64,000 nucleotides of DNA from Charina bottae (taxonomy: Eukaryota; Chordata; Lepidosauria; Squamata; Charinaidae), in NCBI GenBank assembly GCA_023362775.1, contig JALMGJ010000004.1, forward strand, positions 85,350,298 through 85,414,297. The letters run 5' to 3'. Numbering within the stretch: the stretch's first letter is position 1; each line of letters starts with the position of its first letter. The translations under genes and the position numbers were made by a program. Below the pieces are notes generated by a model. The model searched no databases and was not told the origin of the DNA. It was given only the letters and a program-made list of their open reading frames with translations. Below are positions 12,100-25,137 of the stretch, piece by piece.

Positions 12100-12782
12100 T
12101 TTCTTCCCTAATATAATTCAGAATTCTGTATGGAATTATTGAAAGTTTTAGAGTTGAGCTTACTGAGATTCAGCAAGATGGCTGCCCCTTAACCACTTAA
12201 CCATGACCACTTTTATTGCTTATTTCTACCATTTGATAAGTTGGGATACTGGAAGAAACTGCAAAGACATTACCATTTTTCTACTGTTAATACTGTGATA
12301 ACATTTTGCAAACTTTATTTGTGCCTGTCTGGAGTTTATGAGCCCAGGGAACTTAAAATAAATAAAAAGTGATTAAAACAAGTTAAATGTTACCTATTGC
12401 ATATGTGCTAGCTCTAGAGCACATCTTTGACTTGCTTGCATTCACTATAGTAATGTATACTTTGTAATCATTCATACACATTTTATATTATTATACAAGT
12501 GTTATACATGAAGGCAGCCAGGACTCAAACTCGATAAATGTGATAATACAGCGAATGCATGTAAATCATGGATCTGAGTTTACCACTGTAATCCTTCCCT
12601 CTCCACGTGAACTAGTTTTTGTTGTGTTGTTACAATTGTAAGTTAGCTAGCTAATGCATATTTGTGGCTAACAAATCATCATTACTGACATTTATTGTTA
12701 TCTAAAAGATATTGGAGAAAAGTGTTCAAACATGTAAGGTTGAATAATAACCCAAAATACAGATTTATTTATAGATTCCATG

Positions 12783-13243
12783 GTAGAAGCCTTGTAAGCT
12801 GGAACAGCAAAACCAACAAATAGTAATGGGGAAATTTACAGGCAACTAAATTAAATAAATTAATTTAATAAACTAAATTAAATTAAATTAAATTAAATAA
12901 AGGGGGCGTGGTGGCTCAGCAGTTCAGACACCAGGCTTGTCAATAAGAAGATCCCAAGTTCGGAGGTTCGAATCCCTAGTCCCGCATGACAGAGTGAGCT
13001 CCCGCACTTGCCCCAGCTCTTGCCAACCTAGCAATTTGAAAGCATGCAAATGCAAGTAGATTAATAGGTACCACTTCGGTGGGTAGGTAACAGCATTCCG
13101 CATGCATCAAGCCAGCCATATGACCGTGAAAGCGTCTTCGGACAGCGCTGGCTCTTCGGCTAACAAACGGAGGTGAGCACCGACCCCTAGAGTCACACAC
13201 AACTGCACAAATGTGCGGGGGAAACTTTACTTTTACCTTTATA
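12783..13243 (+). repeat. duplicated block, copy 1 (TTAAA array plus Sauria-type SINE)
   Basis: Starts gtagaagccttgtaagctgg, runs through a short interrupted TTAAA/AAATT tract (12840-12900) and then a Sauria-type SINE (12902-13243). The same order recurs at 15508-16049. The 60 or so bases before the A/T tract are identical by eye in both copies, so this is a real duplication and not two independent SINE insertions. Confidence 0.85.
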
Positions 13244-13534
13244 CCAAAGATATTTGAAATCTGGAATGACAGGACAAAAATATATAAGACAATTTCAGAA
13301 TGGAATAAAAGAAAATAAAAATGAAAGCACTGGCTTGTTTCCTACGGTAGGTAAATGGAAGCAGATTCACAAAAGGAAGGTTCCTGCTCCTGTTTCCTTT
13401 GCATCCAGTGTAGACGACTGGAGCTACTCTGCATCTTCTGAAACCTGAATAATTACTTTTGCTGGTTAGGAGCATCTTCCTTCTCTCCGAACAGCCCTTC
13501 AGGCACCATCCCCCATTGTTCAAAGGAGCTTTCA

Positions 13535-13605
13535 TTTATTTCCAATATTTATTTATTTCAAATATTTCTATGTTTCCAAATTATCAAAACTCTAGGTGGT
13601 TCACA
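13535..13605 (-). repeat. possible LINE tail
   Basis: The reverse complement has accacctagagttttgataa and a tail rich in AATAAATAAAT. This resembles a worn L2/CR1 tail. Confidence 0.4.
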
Positions 13606-13910
13606 AACATAAAACATTAATTCAAATTCCTGAAGTCAAGAGGTAATAATTAAAATTAAAGGTAGTGTAAAACTGGCCATTCAAAGTGCATAACGTTCAG
13701 TTTTTAAAGCTTACCATAAAAGCCACAATCTTAATTGTTTTCCTAAAGATGATAATTATGGGGGCTATCCATATCCCAGGAGAGGGGGGCATCGTTCAGA
13801 CACAATCTCCCTTCTTACAGACTGAGAATACTGGGAAAGCAGAGAGTGGCTGCCTTGTTATTACAAAATATTATTAGTACCTATTATTACAAAAGTATTG
13901 TAGCTATTGA

Positions 13911-14240
13911 AGGGGCGTGCTGGCTCAGCGGGTAAGATGCCAGGCTTGTCGATCAGAAGATCACAAGTTCGGAGGTTTGAATCCCTAGCCTCGCGTGCGT
14001 AGTGAGCTCCCGCACTAGCTCCAGCTCTTGCCAACCTAGCAATTCAAAAGCATGCAAATGCAAGTAGATGAATTGGTACCACTTCGGTGGGTAGGTAACA
14101 GCGTTCAGCGTGCATCATGCGGCAACATGACCGTGGAAGCGTATTTGGATAATGCTTGCTCTTCGGCTAACAAACGGAGATGAGCACCGTCCCCTAGAGT
14201 CGGACACGACTGCACAAATGTGGGGGGGAACCTTTACCTT
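13911..14240 (+). repeat. Sauria-type SINE at the outer end of the left inverted arm
   Basis: Same family as 10672-11005, with head ggggcgtgctggctcagcgg. Most of it belongs to the inverted duplication (its partner is the minus-strand SINE at 31395-31712). Only the first 14 or so bases of the head differ from the partner, where the two arms stop matching. Confidence 0.85.
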
Positions 14241-14791
14241 TTTATTGTTGTTATTATCATGATATGAATCCCTCATAAACCATTTAAATCTCTGCATTCT
14301 AGCTAACTGCTATGTCTTACATGTTTTGGCTTGATGAGACACAACTTATTTTTATTAACCAATATTTCTATTCCCACTAGTTAAGCAAATGGAGGCTAGG
14401 GAGAAGGAGATAATTGTTTTTAATAATCAATAATAACAATACAAACAACAACAAAACAGAACATGAGCTTTGCTGGGGTATTATTCATGTCAGATTGCAA
14501 AGTACAAGTATAAAATAATGTGCAATGTATTTCAGTATTTTGAAATAATTAGTATGAAATATTTTTTGATGGGGAGTGGACATAATCCAGAGATGGTCAA
14601 ATTGGCCAAGCTAAAGGAGCACAATTCATTCCCAACATCAGAAGGGTAGTAATGTTATAGGAAGGAGAGCCGTTTTTCACTGGCAAGCCCACATTTTCAT
14701 GCTTAAACCACCTTCCAATTTTCTTCCCAAAGCCCCAAAGTCAGACCACTGATATTTATTATGTGGTTTGGGGAAATGTTGGGGTTTGCAG

Positions 14792-15067
14792 TGTCATGGG
14801 ATAGGCGAAGACACAACGCTGAGCCAGGAAATGAAGCTCTAGATCTTTATTGTTCTACATTACACAGAATCTTCCCAAACTAAGCTACGCTAACCAGTTC
14901 TCTGGGGAAAATCCCCAGGCGCCCCAAGGCGGATCCAGCCTGACTTTCTTGGATGGGCACCCAAGGTCCTCGACACTGTGAATGTGCTTGTCTCCCTGGA
15001 AAGCGCCCCTCCTTCCTCGCTGAGATCTCCATAACATCACCTCCCCTTAGAGACACATTCCATCACA
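14792..15067 (-). mobile_element. chromodomain LTR retrotransposon: LTR in left arm
   Basis: TG...CA ended LTR of about 276 bp, reverse complement of 30569-30848, with the polyadenylation signal caataaagatct. The adjacent base quartet (gcag on plus) is the same as that at the right-arm LTR. Confidence 0.88.
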
Positions 15068-15503
15068 CCATCCCCCTCCTCAGAATCTGTCACTCCTTCT
15101 GAGTTCTCATGGGAGCTGGGTAGCGGGGGCAGATCTTCAAAGGAAGAAGCGCTGGTGTCCTCCAGTTCTGATATCTCTTCCTGTAAAACAGTGAAATGGT
15201 TAGAAAAATATCCCCCCCCCCTTGGGAACTGGATGCCAGAAGTGGATGGCTGAGGCTCCCCCTCCTCCTTGAGCTCTAGCCTCTGTGCCTCTCGCAGGAG
15301 TAAAGGTTGCCAACTTACAAACTCCTCTGCTTGGGATTCATCTGCGTGCTCAGTCAAGCTAGGAACTTCTGGGAGCCTGCAAGGCTTGGGCTTGTTAGGA
15401 AAATGCTAGTGAAATCTTTGGATCAGCATGGGTGCATGAACGTCTCTGGCATTTTCCCATGAGCGCTCAGCCTCAGAGTATCCCTTCCAATGTATCAAAT
15501 ATT
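15068..15503 (-). pseudogene. truncated 3' internal region of the LTR retrotransposon
   Basis: On the minus strand this carries the C-terminal half of the chromodomain region (GYSEAERSWENA-like) and the acidic Ser/Glu-rich tail found at 30134-30568. It breaks off at 15503, where the sequence switches within a few bases to the duplicated block that begins at 15508. It has no integrase, RT or second LTR. Confidence 0.8.
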
Positions 15504-15507
15504 AGAA

Positions 15508-16049
15508 GTAGAAGCCTTGTAAGCTGGAACAGCAAAACCAACAAATAGTAATGGGGAAATTTACAGGCAACTAAATTAAATTAAATTAAATTAAATTAAA
15601 TTAAATTAAATTAAATTAAATTAAATTAAATTAAATTAAATTAAATTAAATTAAATTAAATTAAATTAAATTAAATTAAATTAAATTAAATTAAATTAAA
15701 TTAAATTAAGGGGGTGTGGTGGCTCAGTAGTTAATATGCCAGGCTTGTCAATCGGAAGATCGCAAGTTCGGAGGTTCGAATCCCTAGTCCCGCATGACAG
15801 AGTGAGCTCCCGCACTTGCCCCAGCTCTTGCCAACCTAGCAATTTGAAAGCATGAAATGCAAGTAGATGAATTGGTACCACTTCGGTGGGTAGGTAACAG
15901 CATTCCGCATGCGTCATGCCGGCCACATGACCGTGGAAGCGTCTTCGGACAACGCTGGCTCTTCGGCTAACAAACGGAGATGAGCACCGGCCCCTAGAGT
16001 TGGACACAACTGCACAAATGTGTGGGGGGAAACTTTACCTTTACCTTTA
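15508..16049 (+). repeat. duplicated block, copy 2, with expanded (TTAAA)n
   Basis: Second copy of 12783-13243, abutting the left inverted arm. The pentanucleotide tract is now a clean (TTAAA)n array of about 135 bases (15572-15707), and the Sauria-type SINE follows at 15709-16049. Confidence 0.87.
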
Positions 16050-16290
16050 AATTAACCGTACCTGTAATTTTCATGGACCAGCTCTCTCTTTTTCAGATAC
16101 ACAAATCTGGTTTATACTAACTAGGGCTGATTTTACATAGCTTTCTTTTTTATATCAACCAAGGTCAGATTGGTGCTGCCATCTAACTGGACAATCTGGC
16201 AAGACATGCTCTTTTAATAAATTCATTTTGATTTCTGATAATCAATGCGTTCTTTCAAAGAATGCTCTAAAATTGTCTCATGTTCAGATT

Positions 16291-16835
16291 TCAGTCTGAC
16301 TTTTGTCCCTTTTTGAAATTTGCCGTTTTCAAATCACCTTTCACCATCTTGCTCCGACATTTCTCAAAGGTAGCACATAGAATTTCAGCCAGACCATCAG
16401 CAAGTTCCGTCAGTAGTCTGTGAAGCGGTTCATCTGGCCCTGGAGATAAGAACTTTGAAAATAAATGCTTCTTAGCAGTTTCTATCAGCCTGAAGCTGCA
16501 ACCTGCTCTTTCAGACTTCTCCTCACAGTTACCTGACGGAACACAGAAAATGTTGTTGGAAAAGAATGAACAGAAACATCTGAGTAGTTCTATCTGTATT
16601 TTGTTTTTTATTTTTAGTATTTTATCAGGCTCCTTAGGCACCCTGATTTTCTTCCCTTTTATTTTAACAATTATGTCAAACTGTTTTTGTTCTTCTTGTT
16701 CTTTTCCTTAACATTCTTTACCTACCAGCTGATTTTGAACTTTATTGTGACACCATCTTTATCTTTCCAGGATATTTCTATGTACTCTTCCTTGGAGACT
16801 GATCTTTCCTTATGTATGTATGTATGTATGTATGT
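16291..16835 (-). pseudogene. CR1-clade LINE reverse transcriptase remnant
   Basis: On the minus strand the 116-residue frame ends with a recognisable CR1 RT entry region: GPDEPLHRLLTELADGLAEI, then FEKCRS and KANFKKGQKSD-like residues (family pattern GPDGIHPR-LKELAD-IAEPL-IIFEKS...W-KANV-PIFKKG). Upstream, around 16830-16730, a degraded segment reads VSKEEYIEI...KNVKENKK-like, the CR1 linker before the RT. It is broken by stops. Confidence 0.65.
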
Positions 16836-16844
16836 ATGTATGTA
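16811..16844. repeat. (TATG)n microsatellite
   Basis: About eight TATG units. Confidence 0.95.
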
Positions 16845-16999
16845 TTTTCAGATCTTCATTAAACTTTTTATGGAACCACATTTGCCACCTTTCTTTTTTT
16901 TCCTTTGGAATTGTGTACAGTTGTGATTTTTGCCATGAGCTCCTTTTCCCATTTGTTTCACTTGCCAGTGAATTCTACTAATAGTTCTATGTTTATTAA

Positions 17000-18200
17000 A
17001 ATATACTTTCTAAACTCTGACTGTACTCTTTAAATACTATAAATTACAATATTATTAGTACTTTAATACTTCGTAACTTTAAAATCTAGAACATCATTTC
17101 TAAAACGAGTAGACCATTAGATCAGAAAACATGGAATAAGTAATTTAGGGAAGCCACAACCACAAAGAAATTGTAAATTTGGGGGGTGGGAAGTGGAATG
17201 TGAAGGCAGAAGTAGCATACAGAGAAGAGATTGGACAGAGTGACATACAGTATGTTACAATATTGGAGAGAAATACTACAGTAGATTAGCACTTGTGAAT
17301 TAATAAAGATTAAAATCAATGTGACAAACATTTTAAGTAAATGTATCTATGATGAAATTAAGAATTTGATAGAGCCCAAATTCTTTGGCTATTGAAAATA
17401 CACTGTTTTTCTTCTCTCTTCCATGTATAGAAAGTGGATTTGCAAATATTATCCTGACTTTGCTGCATCTGGTATGAATCTTCTTCAGATGCAGAAGAGG
17501 TGGAGCAGATTCTGTGGTTGTCTGAGAGAACAATTTAGTAGCTGCCAGTTCATTCCCAAATAGCTTAAAAAGCAAAACATCACCAATTTTTCAAAGCAGG
17601 CTTTTCCCAGAGTGCAAATAATTACCAGTGTACTATAAAACATTTGTTTCTTGTCATGCCGTGCCATTAAAATGAAATGAAATGTATCAGAACTTTTAAT
17701 TTAGCCATAAAGTATCACTGATTGACTCAACAAATTCCAAAGCTGGTGCTCATGAAGGTGTGGTACGAATGTTCCTGAAATGGCCTACCTCTGGTGAATT
17801 ATCCCTGATTCTTTGAGATGACTATAAGTACAGATGGTCTAGAATTGTACCATAATGTTACATGCCTATATAGCTTTCCTATAGCTGGTGGGTGTTAAAT
17901 ATACCATTTCAGATTTGAACTCAAGAGGACCAAGCAATTTTATAATTGAGGGCAAGGCATAGTTCCAATCCATTATTTTTCTTGTCCTATTCATAGATCC
18001 ATTTAATATTTAAAAGCAAAAAAGTGCCCACCAAAAATATTTCTTGTGACTAACCTTCACAAAACAATTTGGCATTCTCCCTTCAGTGCCCACTGTGTAT
18101 GTTGGGACTCCTTCTCTTAGAATTCCCTATTAACATTTCTGGAAAATCTGGGAATAGATAGTACCATGTAATAGAAAATTAACTTACACTAATGTATGGT
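17000..18200. other. no feature recognised
   Basis: AT-rich intergenic sequence. Confidence 0.4.
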
Positions 18201-18252
18201 CCATGAGGTCACGAAGAGTCGGACACGACTAAACGACTGAACAACAACAAAA
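18201..18252 (+). repeat. BovB/Sauria SINE 3' tail
   Basis: Contains gtcggacacgactaaacgac followed by tgaacaacaacaa, the shared 3' end of BovB LINEs and the SINEs they mobilise. Confidence 0.7.
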
Positions 18253-18399
18253 ATGTATGCAAATATTTGTTTAAATGATAGAACTATGACCTTTCCTTAA
18301 CACAAAAGGATCAGAACATGTAGGAGGCAGTCCCTGCTAAATAGAGTTCCTGCTGAGAGGAGAACACATGGAGATGCCAATACGTACCAATATATTCCA

Positions 18400-18648
18400 T
18401 TTTTTAATTTTATTTTATTTTAGTGCTTCAAGTCAGTATTAACTCCTGGCGACTGCCTGGACAATTCCTTGCAGTTTTCTTGGCAAGGTTTTTTGGAAGT
18501 GGTTTGCCATTGCCTCCTTCCTAGGGCTGAGAGAGAGTGACTAGCCCAAGGTCACCCAGCTGGCTTTGTACCTAAGGCAGGACTAGAACTCACAGTCTCC
18601 CAGTTTCTAGCCTGGTGCCTTAACCACTACACCAAACTGGCTCTCTAA
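18400..18648 (-). repeat. tRNA-headed SINE, second subfamily
   Basis: The minus-strand head (gccagtttggtgtagtggtt) is shared with the 5905-6141 family, but the body carries ggcaatggcaaaccacttcc and a different tail. The same subfamily is seen at 46548-46788 and 61741-61968. Confidence 0.78.
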
Positions 18649-18649
18649 T

Positions 18650-21600
18650 ATATATTCCATGCTTACTGATATTATGGTGATAAGGAAAACAGTTCTTGCA
18701 AGACCATGAAATATTTCTTTTGGAGAATGTATTAATTTAGCTGATATCTACTTGGTTACATACTGTAATTTTGCCATCATTGTATCCTATGTACTTGGAT
18801 GACTGCATCATTCTGGTAGCAGGCCACTGGTCTGTACTTGCTCCTACTATCTGAACTGGGAAGAAGTGGATTATCAATCATATGGTATCCATTAAAATGG
18901 CTTGTACATCAACTACAGTTATAGTAGAATAAATACAGCAAGAGCTTTAATTCCATATGATCTACCATGCTATTGCATACATGCTGAAATCTGTGGAAGT
19001 ATGGTCTGATGTTACTTAATAATTGATGGTCAGCTCTCTCCTTGATCAGAGCTGATATAAACAAGTAGCTAGAACATCATTAATAAATATCTCTTTTACT
19101 ATATACAAGAAACAGGCAACCAAATTAATTTTTTTTCAAATCTATGCATGAAATTCAGAAATCAGTAATTTATGTTTACCTTTCAGTTTACATATTGCCA
19201 AGTAGACTAATCCTGACTTCCAAACATTCATTTTTAGGAAAAGTCCCTCTCTAGTTCTGGAGTACTAGACAAATAAAATGAAATTAAATATGCAAGTACT
19301 GTTTTCCCCAATTCTGAGAAATGTGGTTACTATCACTTTTTAATATTTTAATTACTTAGTGAAGTCACAGTTATGTCTGACATTTAGAGATGCAGGGTAA
19401 CAAAACAGGTTACAGCTTATTCTGAATCCAGTATTTTGTTTCTTTCTATTGGAGAAGGACTGCTACAGTAGGGATAGAAAAATTATAATGTAAATATAGC
19501 TATAACATGATGAAGTGTAATTTTAAGTGTATTGTTGATTGCATATTATCATCCCCACCCCAGCAACACACCAAGAATGGCATTATATGAGAATACAATT
19601 TTATTCAGGTGAAGCTTTGTCCTACTCTGTGTCTCTGTGTGTGTGTGTGTGTGTGTGTGTTTGTGTGTGTATCGCTGTGAATCTGCTGCAAGGCACAACA
19701 CTGATTATTATGCAATAAGCAGTTTTGCATGCATCCTGTCTTCAGCTTTTCTTTCACTGCACTGCCTAGGCAAAAGCCATGTATATGAGAACAAGTGCAG
19801 GACGTGTAAAATAGTGAAGGTACATTGGGGATTACTTGAAACTTGAACAGATGGTGGATGACAGAGCTCATGGTGGGAGGACATGGCCAGCATGCCATTT
19901 GGAATAGAGCTTCTATTAGTACTTTGGAGAAACAGCAAAAAGTTGGGAGGGTTTACCCTGCTTTTTCAGGGACTGCTGCCTGATGCTCTGCATTTTTTAT
20001 AATTTCTTCTTTCTCGTGCTTAAAAAAGGGCTCCCTTTTGTAGTTTAAGAACAAGTCCTACCGAAGGTGAAAAGCATTTTCAACACTAAAGAAAGTACTA
20101 TATTTTTTAATGAGCAGAATTTTTTCTCCACTGAATCCCTTGCTGAAGCACACTGATGCCAGGAACTGTGGTAGTTAGAAGTTGTTATGCTTAAAGCACT
20201 GTCAATAAGTCCAGGGTGACTCAAGACTGGCATTTTGTTTACTTGTCTTTCTGAACTGCAGTGAATTATCCACTCAATTTGCTCTATTATCCTACCCTCA
20301 TCAAGTACAAAGGATCATAAATGCAATCCCAGGGACACATTTACCTTGAAATAAATCTCATTGAATCACTGGTGACTCATTTTGGGGAAGATAAATAAGT
20401 GTAAGATGTCATTATCAAAATCTTATAGCTGCAGAACTACTGTTTGCAGGACCTAGCAACCGACTCCTGAACAGGAGGCACACATACAGTTCCATGCCAA
20501 CTTCAGCAGAGTTTGCATCAGCAAATCATTTTGAGGACTTGGTTGAAAATGGCTTTTTGAAGGGAAAATTATTTATGGGTTTCTGACATTTAATAGATGA
20601 ATGTACTGTGCAAAATGCTATCCAACTGGCATAAAAATGAATCTTCTCACCCAGGGAAATGCAATTTAAAGAAAACCTTATTTAGACAACATCCAAATGC
20701 TTCTTTTTTTTTTTTTTTTGCCTTTTTCTTTGCTAAAGGCTTGGAATCCAATGGTGGTGAGGGAGGGAGAAATGTATCATTTTCCCGTAGGCAGTAAGGC
20801 TTCTTCAAAAGTGTAAAGAAAGAATATTTCTTACTGATGGGGTCACTTACAGTTTTCTGTAGGCTGAAAAGTGGATTGCAGGCCTGTGAAACTGCAGTAG
20901 ACTTTTGTTTCTCCTTCCCTGCCCCCACCCCTGGCAAACACATGGCTTGACAAAATGCCATCAGAACATGCTTGCAAACAGTGAGCTCATTGTGAAGCTC
21001 AAGCCGAGTTAGATGATTGAGGAGCCCAACATGCTCAACAGATGTAAAAGAAAGGGGGAGAAGGAAGGGAGGAAAGGCGGATATAATTCATGATTTTCTC
21101 AAGTGTGGAATAGCTTCCACATCCAGGTTCTAATTGACAGCAAGAAGTATAAAAAAAAATCTAATGATAATCTATATGAACATAGCAGCCATTGCAAATC
21201 TTTACAATTTTTATTTTTACATTAAAGGATTAATTTCCTTTTCTTCAGCAATTTACTTAACATATGATACTTTAATAAGAGCATGTGGACTGCATTTACA
21301 ATTTCAAAACAGATTCATATGAAGATCTTTAAATTATGAGTCCTTCACTTGCTTGTAGGTACTGGATATCAGCATGAAGCTCTGGCCCAGCTATGAATGC
21401 ATAGATTTGTTCATATTTAGTTGGTGTCACTTTTGCACATATTCCCAATTAGAATCATGTCCTTTAATCAATTTCTTCTTAAAAAAACTGAAACTAAACA
21501 TACACATTTTATATTTTTTGAGGTTAATAAGAGTAATCTATAGTTCTTTTTGAATAATTTTTTTTATTCTTCTTTCAGTTGCAAAGATTCAAATGTCCTT

Positions 21601-23838
21601 ACATAGAAATAGAAAATTCTAACTCTTTCCTGACATTTAGTGGCTTCCTGGATTTTTCCAGCCCAAATCTGGTAGCACTAAGAAGAAGGAGAAAAAAAGA
21701 GAAGACATTTCTGATTTGGTTAGTCTGGATGGTGTAGATAATAAGCTTTTCTTGGAATAAAGACACAATCAGTTCCTCAAATATTCCTAAACTAAGCCAG
21801 CTGAAATCTAGAACTTGAACAGTAAATAGTATGATTCATACTTTAATATAAACTTAATTAACCTTTTCTGAATTAAGAATCAAAAATATGATTCACTATA
21901 TAGTTACATTTTTGTGAATATTGTATTGCATTTTCCAGGTAAAAATTATTTTTAGAATTTATAGATTAGGGGATTTTGCAGGCAAAAATAATATTCAAGC
22001 AAAAAGAAAAGTGTATTAATGCAATATATTACAGCATGTTTCACAATAAGAAATACATAAGTAAAAGTGCTAACTAAAGGAGAAATACTTTTTCATGTTT
22101 TAAAAAAAGCAGTGATGCAGAAACAGAACAAAATGAATTTAAGGTTAGAAAAAATGAGAACCTGGGTGAAATTGACATTGACAGATTTGTTCATCCCAAG
22201 AACTCGGTTGCAGATCCTCTGGGAGAAAGTAAAATTTCAAGAATCATTAAGCTAATTAAAAATCTGATAGCTCAGAGACTAACAGTATTATGATCTCCTT
22301 AATCTGGAGAGGAAAATGTAATTGCTGCTGATTCTTGCAAAAATAGTCTTTGAAAGCTCAACAACAGAAACCTTGAATAAACATCTCCCCCTAATTTTTT
22401 TAAACCACCAATGGTACAAAGTTTCCAAGGTTAATGAGAATGGAAAAAAGTGGTATTTTGTGCCACTGACTATCAGCATCAGGAGAAAGACAGCAATGTG
22501 AGCCCCTCATAAATTTGAAGAAAAATTAAGTTTTGCTGTGGTGTAACTGACACCCCTACGTAGATAAGTTATGTAGGAGTTAAGAAGAAAGCAGAAAATG
22601 TGCCCTATTATTAGTATTTCACAATTGCAGTAGAAATAATACAAAAACCTCCAGCATTCCTTTATGAGTTTATAGCTATATTCTTCAATAAACTAGGCCA
22701 GATTCTGTTCTGATTTCCTGTTTCAATGCAGTGCCAAGAACAGAGAAAACAGAGGCTCTGTAATGACCTCTTTCCTCATCTCAAATCATTTCCTGAAGAG
22801 ATCTTTATAAGACTCTCTCCATACCTAATCAGTGAACTCTTGGGGGTTAGTGGATTCATGCTTACTAGCCACACCCCACTGTCAAATGCCTGCTGATGAA
22901 TTCTTCAGTGACTACAAATGTTACATTAGCCAAAAACCACATTCTTATTAATGCTTATTGCACAGCTGCTAAGTGGGACATGGCCAGCAGATAAAGTCTT
23001 ATTTTTCTAAACACATTGCTACGAAAGAAATCAAGCAGATCCTTTTAGACTCCAATCCATTGCACAATTTGACTGTTCAGACCAGTTCCTTTATAAACAA
23101 GGAAATAGACTTAGAAACTTGTTATGCAAGACAGAGTTCTATCTAACCCTAGCCCCATGGGAAAAAATTAAGCTACTACTTTCCTTTAGGAGTTATCATC
23201 ACCAGGTATTTGGTGGTCTTATACTAATTGTCATATTTCATATTTTAAAAAGCAAACATTATTTGAAAAACACACAAGCAGCATTTGTGATATATAAACT
23301 TTAATACAGCAGGCATTATTATTAATTTACTTTATTCATTGTGAATTTGCCTGCATTTCACGAGACAGAGAGAGAGAGAAATTATAGATATTTAACCTTT
23401 GATTTTAATAACTGATGAAATGGAAATCATTTACTGTCCTCCAGTTTTGTTGTTTTATTGTATTTTGAATGGTTGTTAATAATATTTTATCTAAGCCATT
23501 TGGGTAGGAATAATCAAAGCAGCAGATTTTATATGAATGAAATAAAATTGCAGAAGAATATAAAGTCTATAGTAGCTAGAATATACATTGATTTTTCTCT
23601 TCTACACTGAATGCATATTGAACATTAATAACCTTTGCATGTAGTATACATAAAGTAGAGGTCAAATTATATATTTTATAATTCATTTATATCTTGAGTA
23701 CAAGATTTTTTTTTCACAAATAAGCAGCACGGACTCCCTGACATAAGAGCAGAAGTCCTAGTAGCAGAGGAAGGGGTGCTTTGTATTTTTTGTTCTTGAT
23801 CTAGATCACAATATAATGTTTATTTATTTATTTGATTA
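18650..23838. other. long AT-rich stretch with little recognisable
   Basis: Apart from the TG array at 19627-19671, a poly(T) run near 20703 and a short (GA)n at 23363-23379, I see no gene and no repeat family that I can name. The short ORFs here look random. Confidence 0.45.
19627..19671. repeat. (TG)n microsatellite
   Basis: About 20 TG units with one interruption. Confidence 0.95.
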
Positions 23839-23839
23839 A

Positions 23840-24063
23840 TTAATTAATTTTATCCCACTTTTATTATTTTTATAAATAACTGAAGTTGGCAAACATACCT
23901 AATACTCCTTCCTCCTCCTATTTTCCCCACAACAACAACCCTGTGAGGTGAGTTGGGCTGAGAGAGAGGGACTGGCCCAAGGTCACCCAGCCGGCTTTCA
24001 TGACTAAGGCGGGACTAGAACTCACGGACTCCTGGTTTCTAGCCCAGCACCTTAACCACTAAC
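23840..24063 (-). repeat. tRNA-headed SINE (5905-6141 family)
   Basis: Same 3' tail (rc of tatcccacttttattatttt), body (ggtcacccagccggctttca on plus) and truncated head. It is preceded by a TTTA/TTAA run. Confidence 0.8.
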
Positions 24064-24225
24064 CTTCTTATTAATTTAGGAAAGCAGCAGGGGACCAGGA
24101 GGTCATATTTGTTATGCTAATGTCCTGCTCCATATTTTACCATACAATATTAGCAAGCTGATAGTCAATAACAAGCTGATGTTTAGTAATAATATTCTAA
24201 TTGTTTCATGCCCAGAATGATGTAA

Positions 24226-24268
24226 CTGTGTGTGGGGTGTGTGTTTGTGTGTGTTTGTGTGTGTGTAA
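24226..24268. repeat. interrupted (GT)n
   Basis: Imperfect GT run. Confidence 0.85.
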
Positions 24269-24274
24269 TCAATA

Positions 24275-25125
24275 AGCAGTTTGGAACATACTATTTCTTT
24301 CAATGCACCAATTCTCATGATAAATTCTTAAGGTTCTTTCTCCCAAAAGTGCTATTAAGGAGGGGGGAAAAGCAGGTGGTTTGAAATATGGGGTAACTAC
24401 TTCTCCCTAAATGATGCTTTTTGATGGTTGCATGGAAGATATCCAGCAGAACTGAATATAGCAAAGACAACTGAATCTCTCCATTGTTATTTATATCTTC
24501 TGTTTGTGGATCTTTGATTTCCATAGCTGATAATGTGACTTTTCTGCTCCTTAGAGCAGAGTCATTGCTTAGTATGCCTATTTGCATGAAACTTTTCTGA
24601 GAATCATGGCCTCAGAGCTAAGTAATGCCTTATTCTAATTGAAATTAATGAGATGTGACTTAATCATAACCAGCTTGATCAATTTATTTCAAGGGGGCTA
24701 TAGAATGACTTAGACTGAATTCAGTTCAGTTGTTTAGGATTTGCTCTATCTACCTATTGTACATAATTATATGCATGTTTCATTGTAATTATTATTAATA
24801 AAAGTTCAGTTTTGGAAAACCTGATATCTTTTTGTATTCTGTCTGTTTTTGCTTGTTCAATACTTTGTACAACAAATATGATTAGTGGTACTCTTCAAGG
24901 ATGATAAGAGGTCATGCCACCAGATTTCAAGAACTCAATTATTTTTAGGCTATTACTTACTACTTTAACCTCCCTTCCAAAATATGAAATACCACTTTGA
25001 AAGATCCATTAATATCAATCCAAACTCTGTAATTCAATTAATGTAATAAATACCATGTGCACAATTGATTGCTAATTGTTACATATATAAAGATGAGAGA
25101 TGGCTACAATATATTGGTGCATGGT
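24275..25125. other. no feature recognised
   Basis: No supported feature. The 90-residue minus ORF at 24315-24587 has no recognisable domain. Confidence 0.4.
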
Positions 25126-25137
25126 GTGCTTCTAAAT

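Larger units (their letters stand above)
13925..15503. repeat. left arm of a 1.6-kb inverted duplication
   Basis: Reverse complement of about 30134-31712. In order it holds a SINE, about 550 bp of otherwise unique flank, an LTR (14792-15067) and 3' internal retrotransposon sequence. The unique flank between SINE and LTR matches in both arms (for example agccaaaacatgtaagacat at the right arm), so the pair is a duplication of a locus. Small indels separate the arms (about 11 bases near 14662). Confidence 0.9.
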
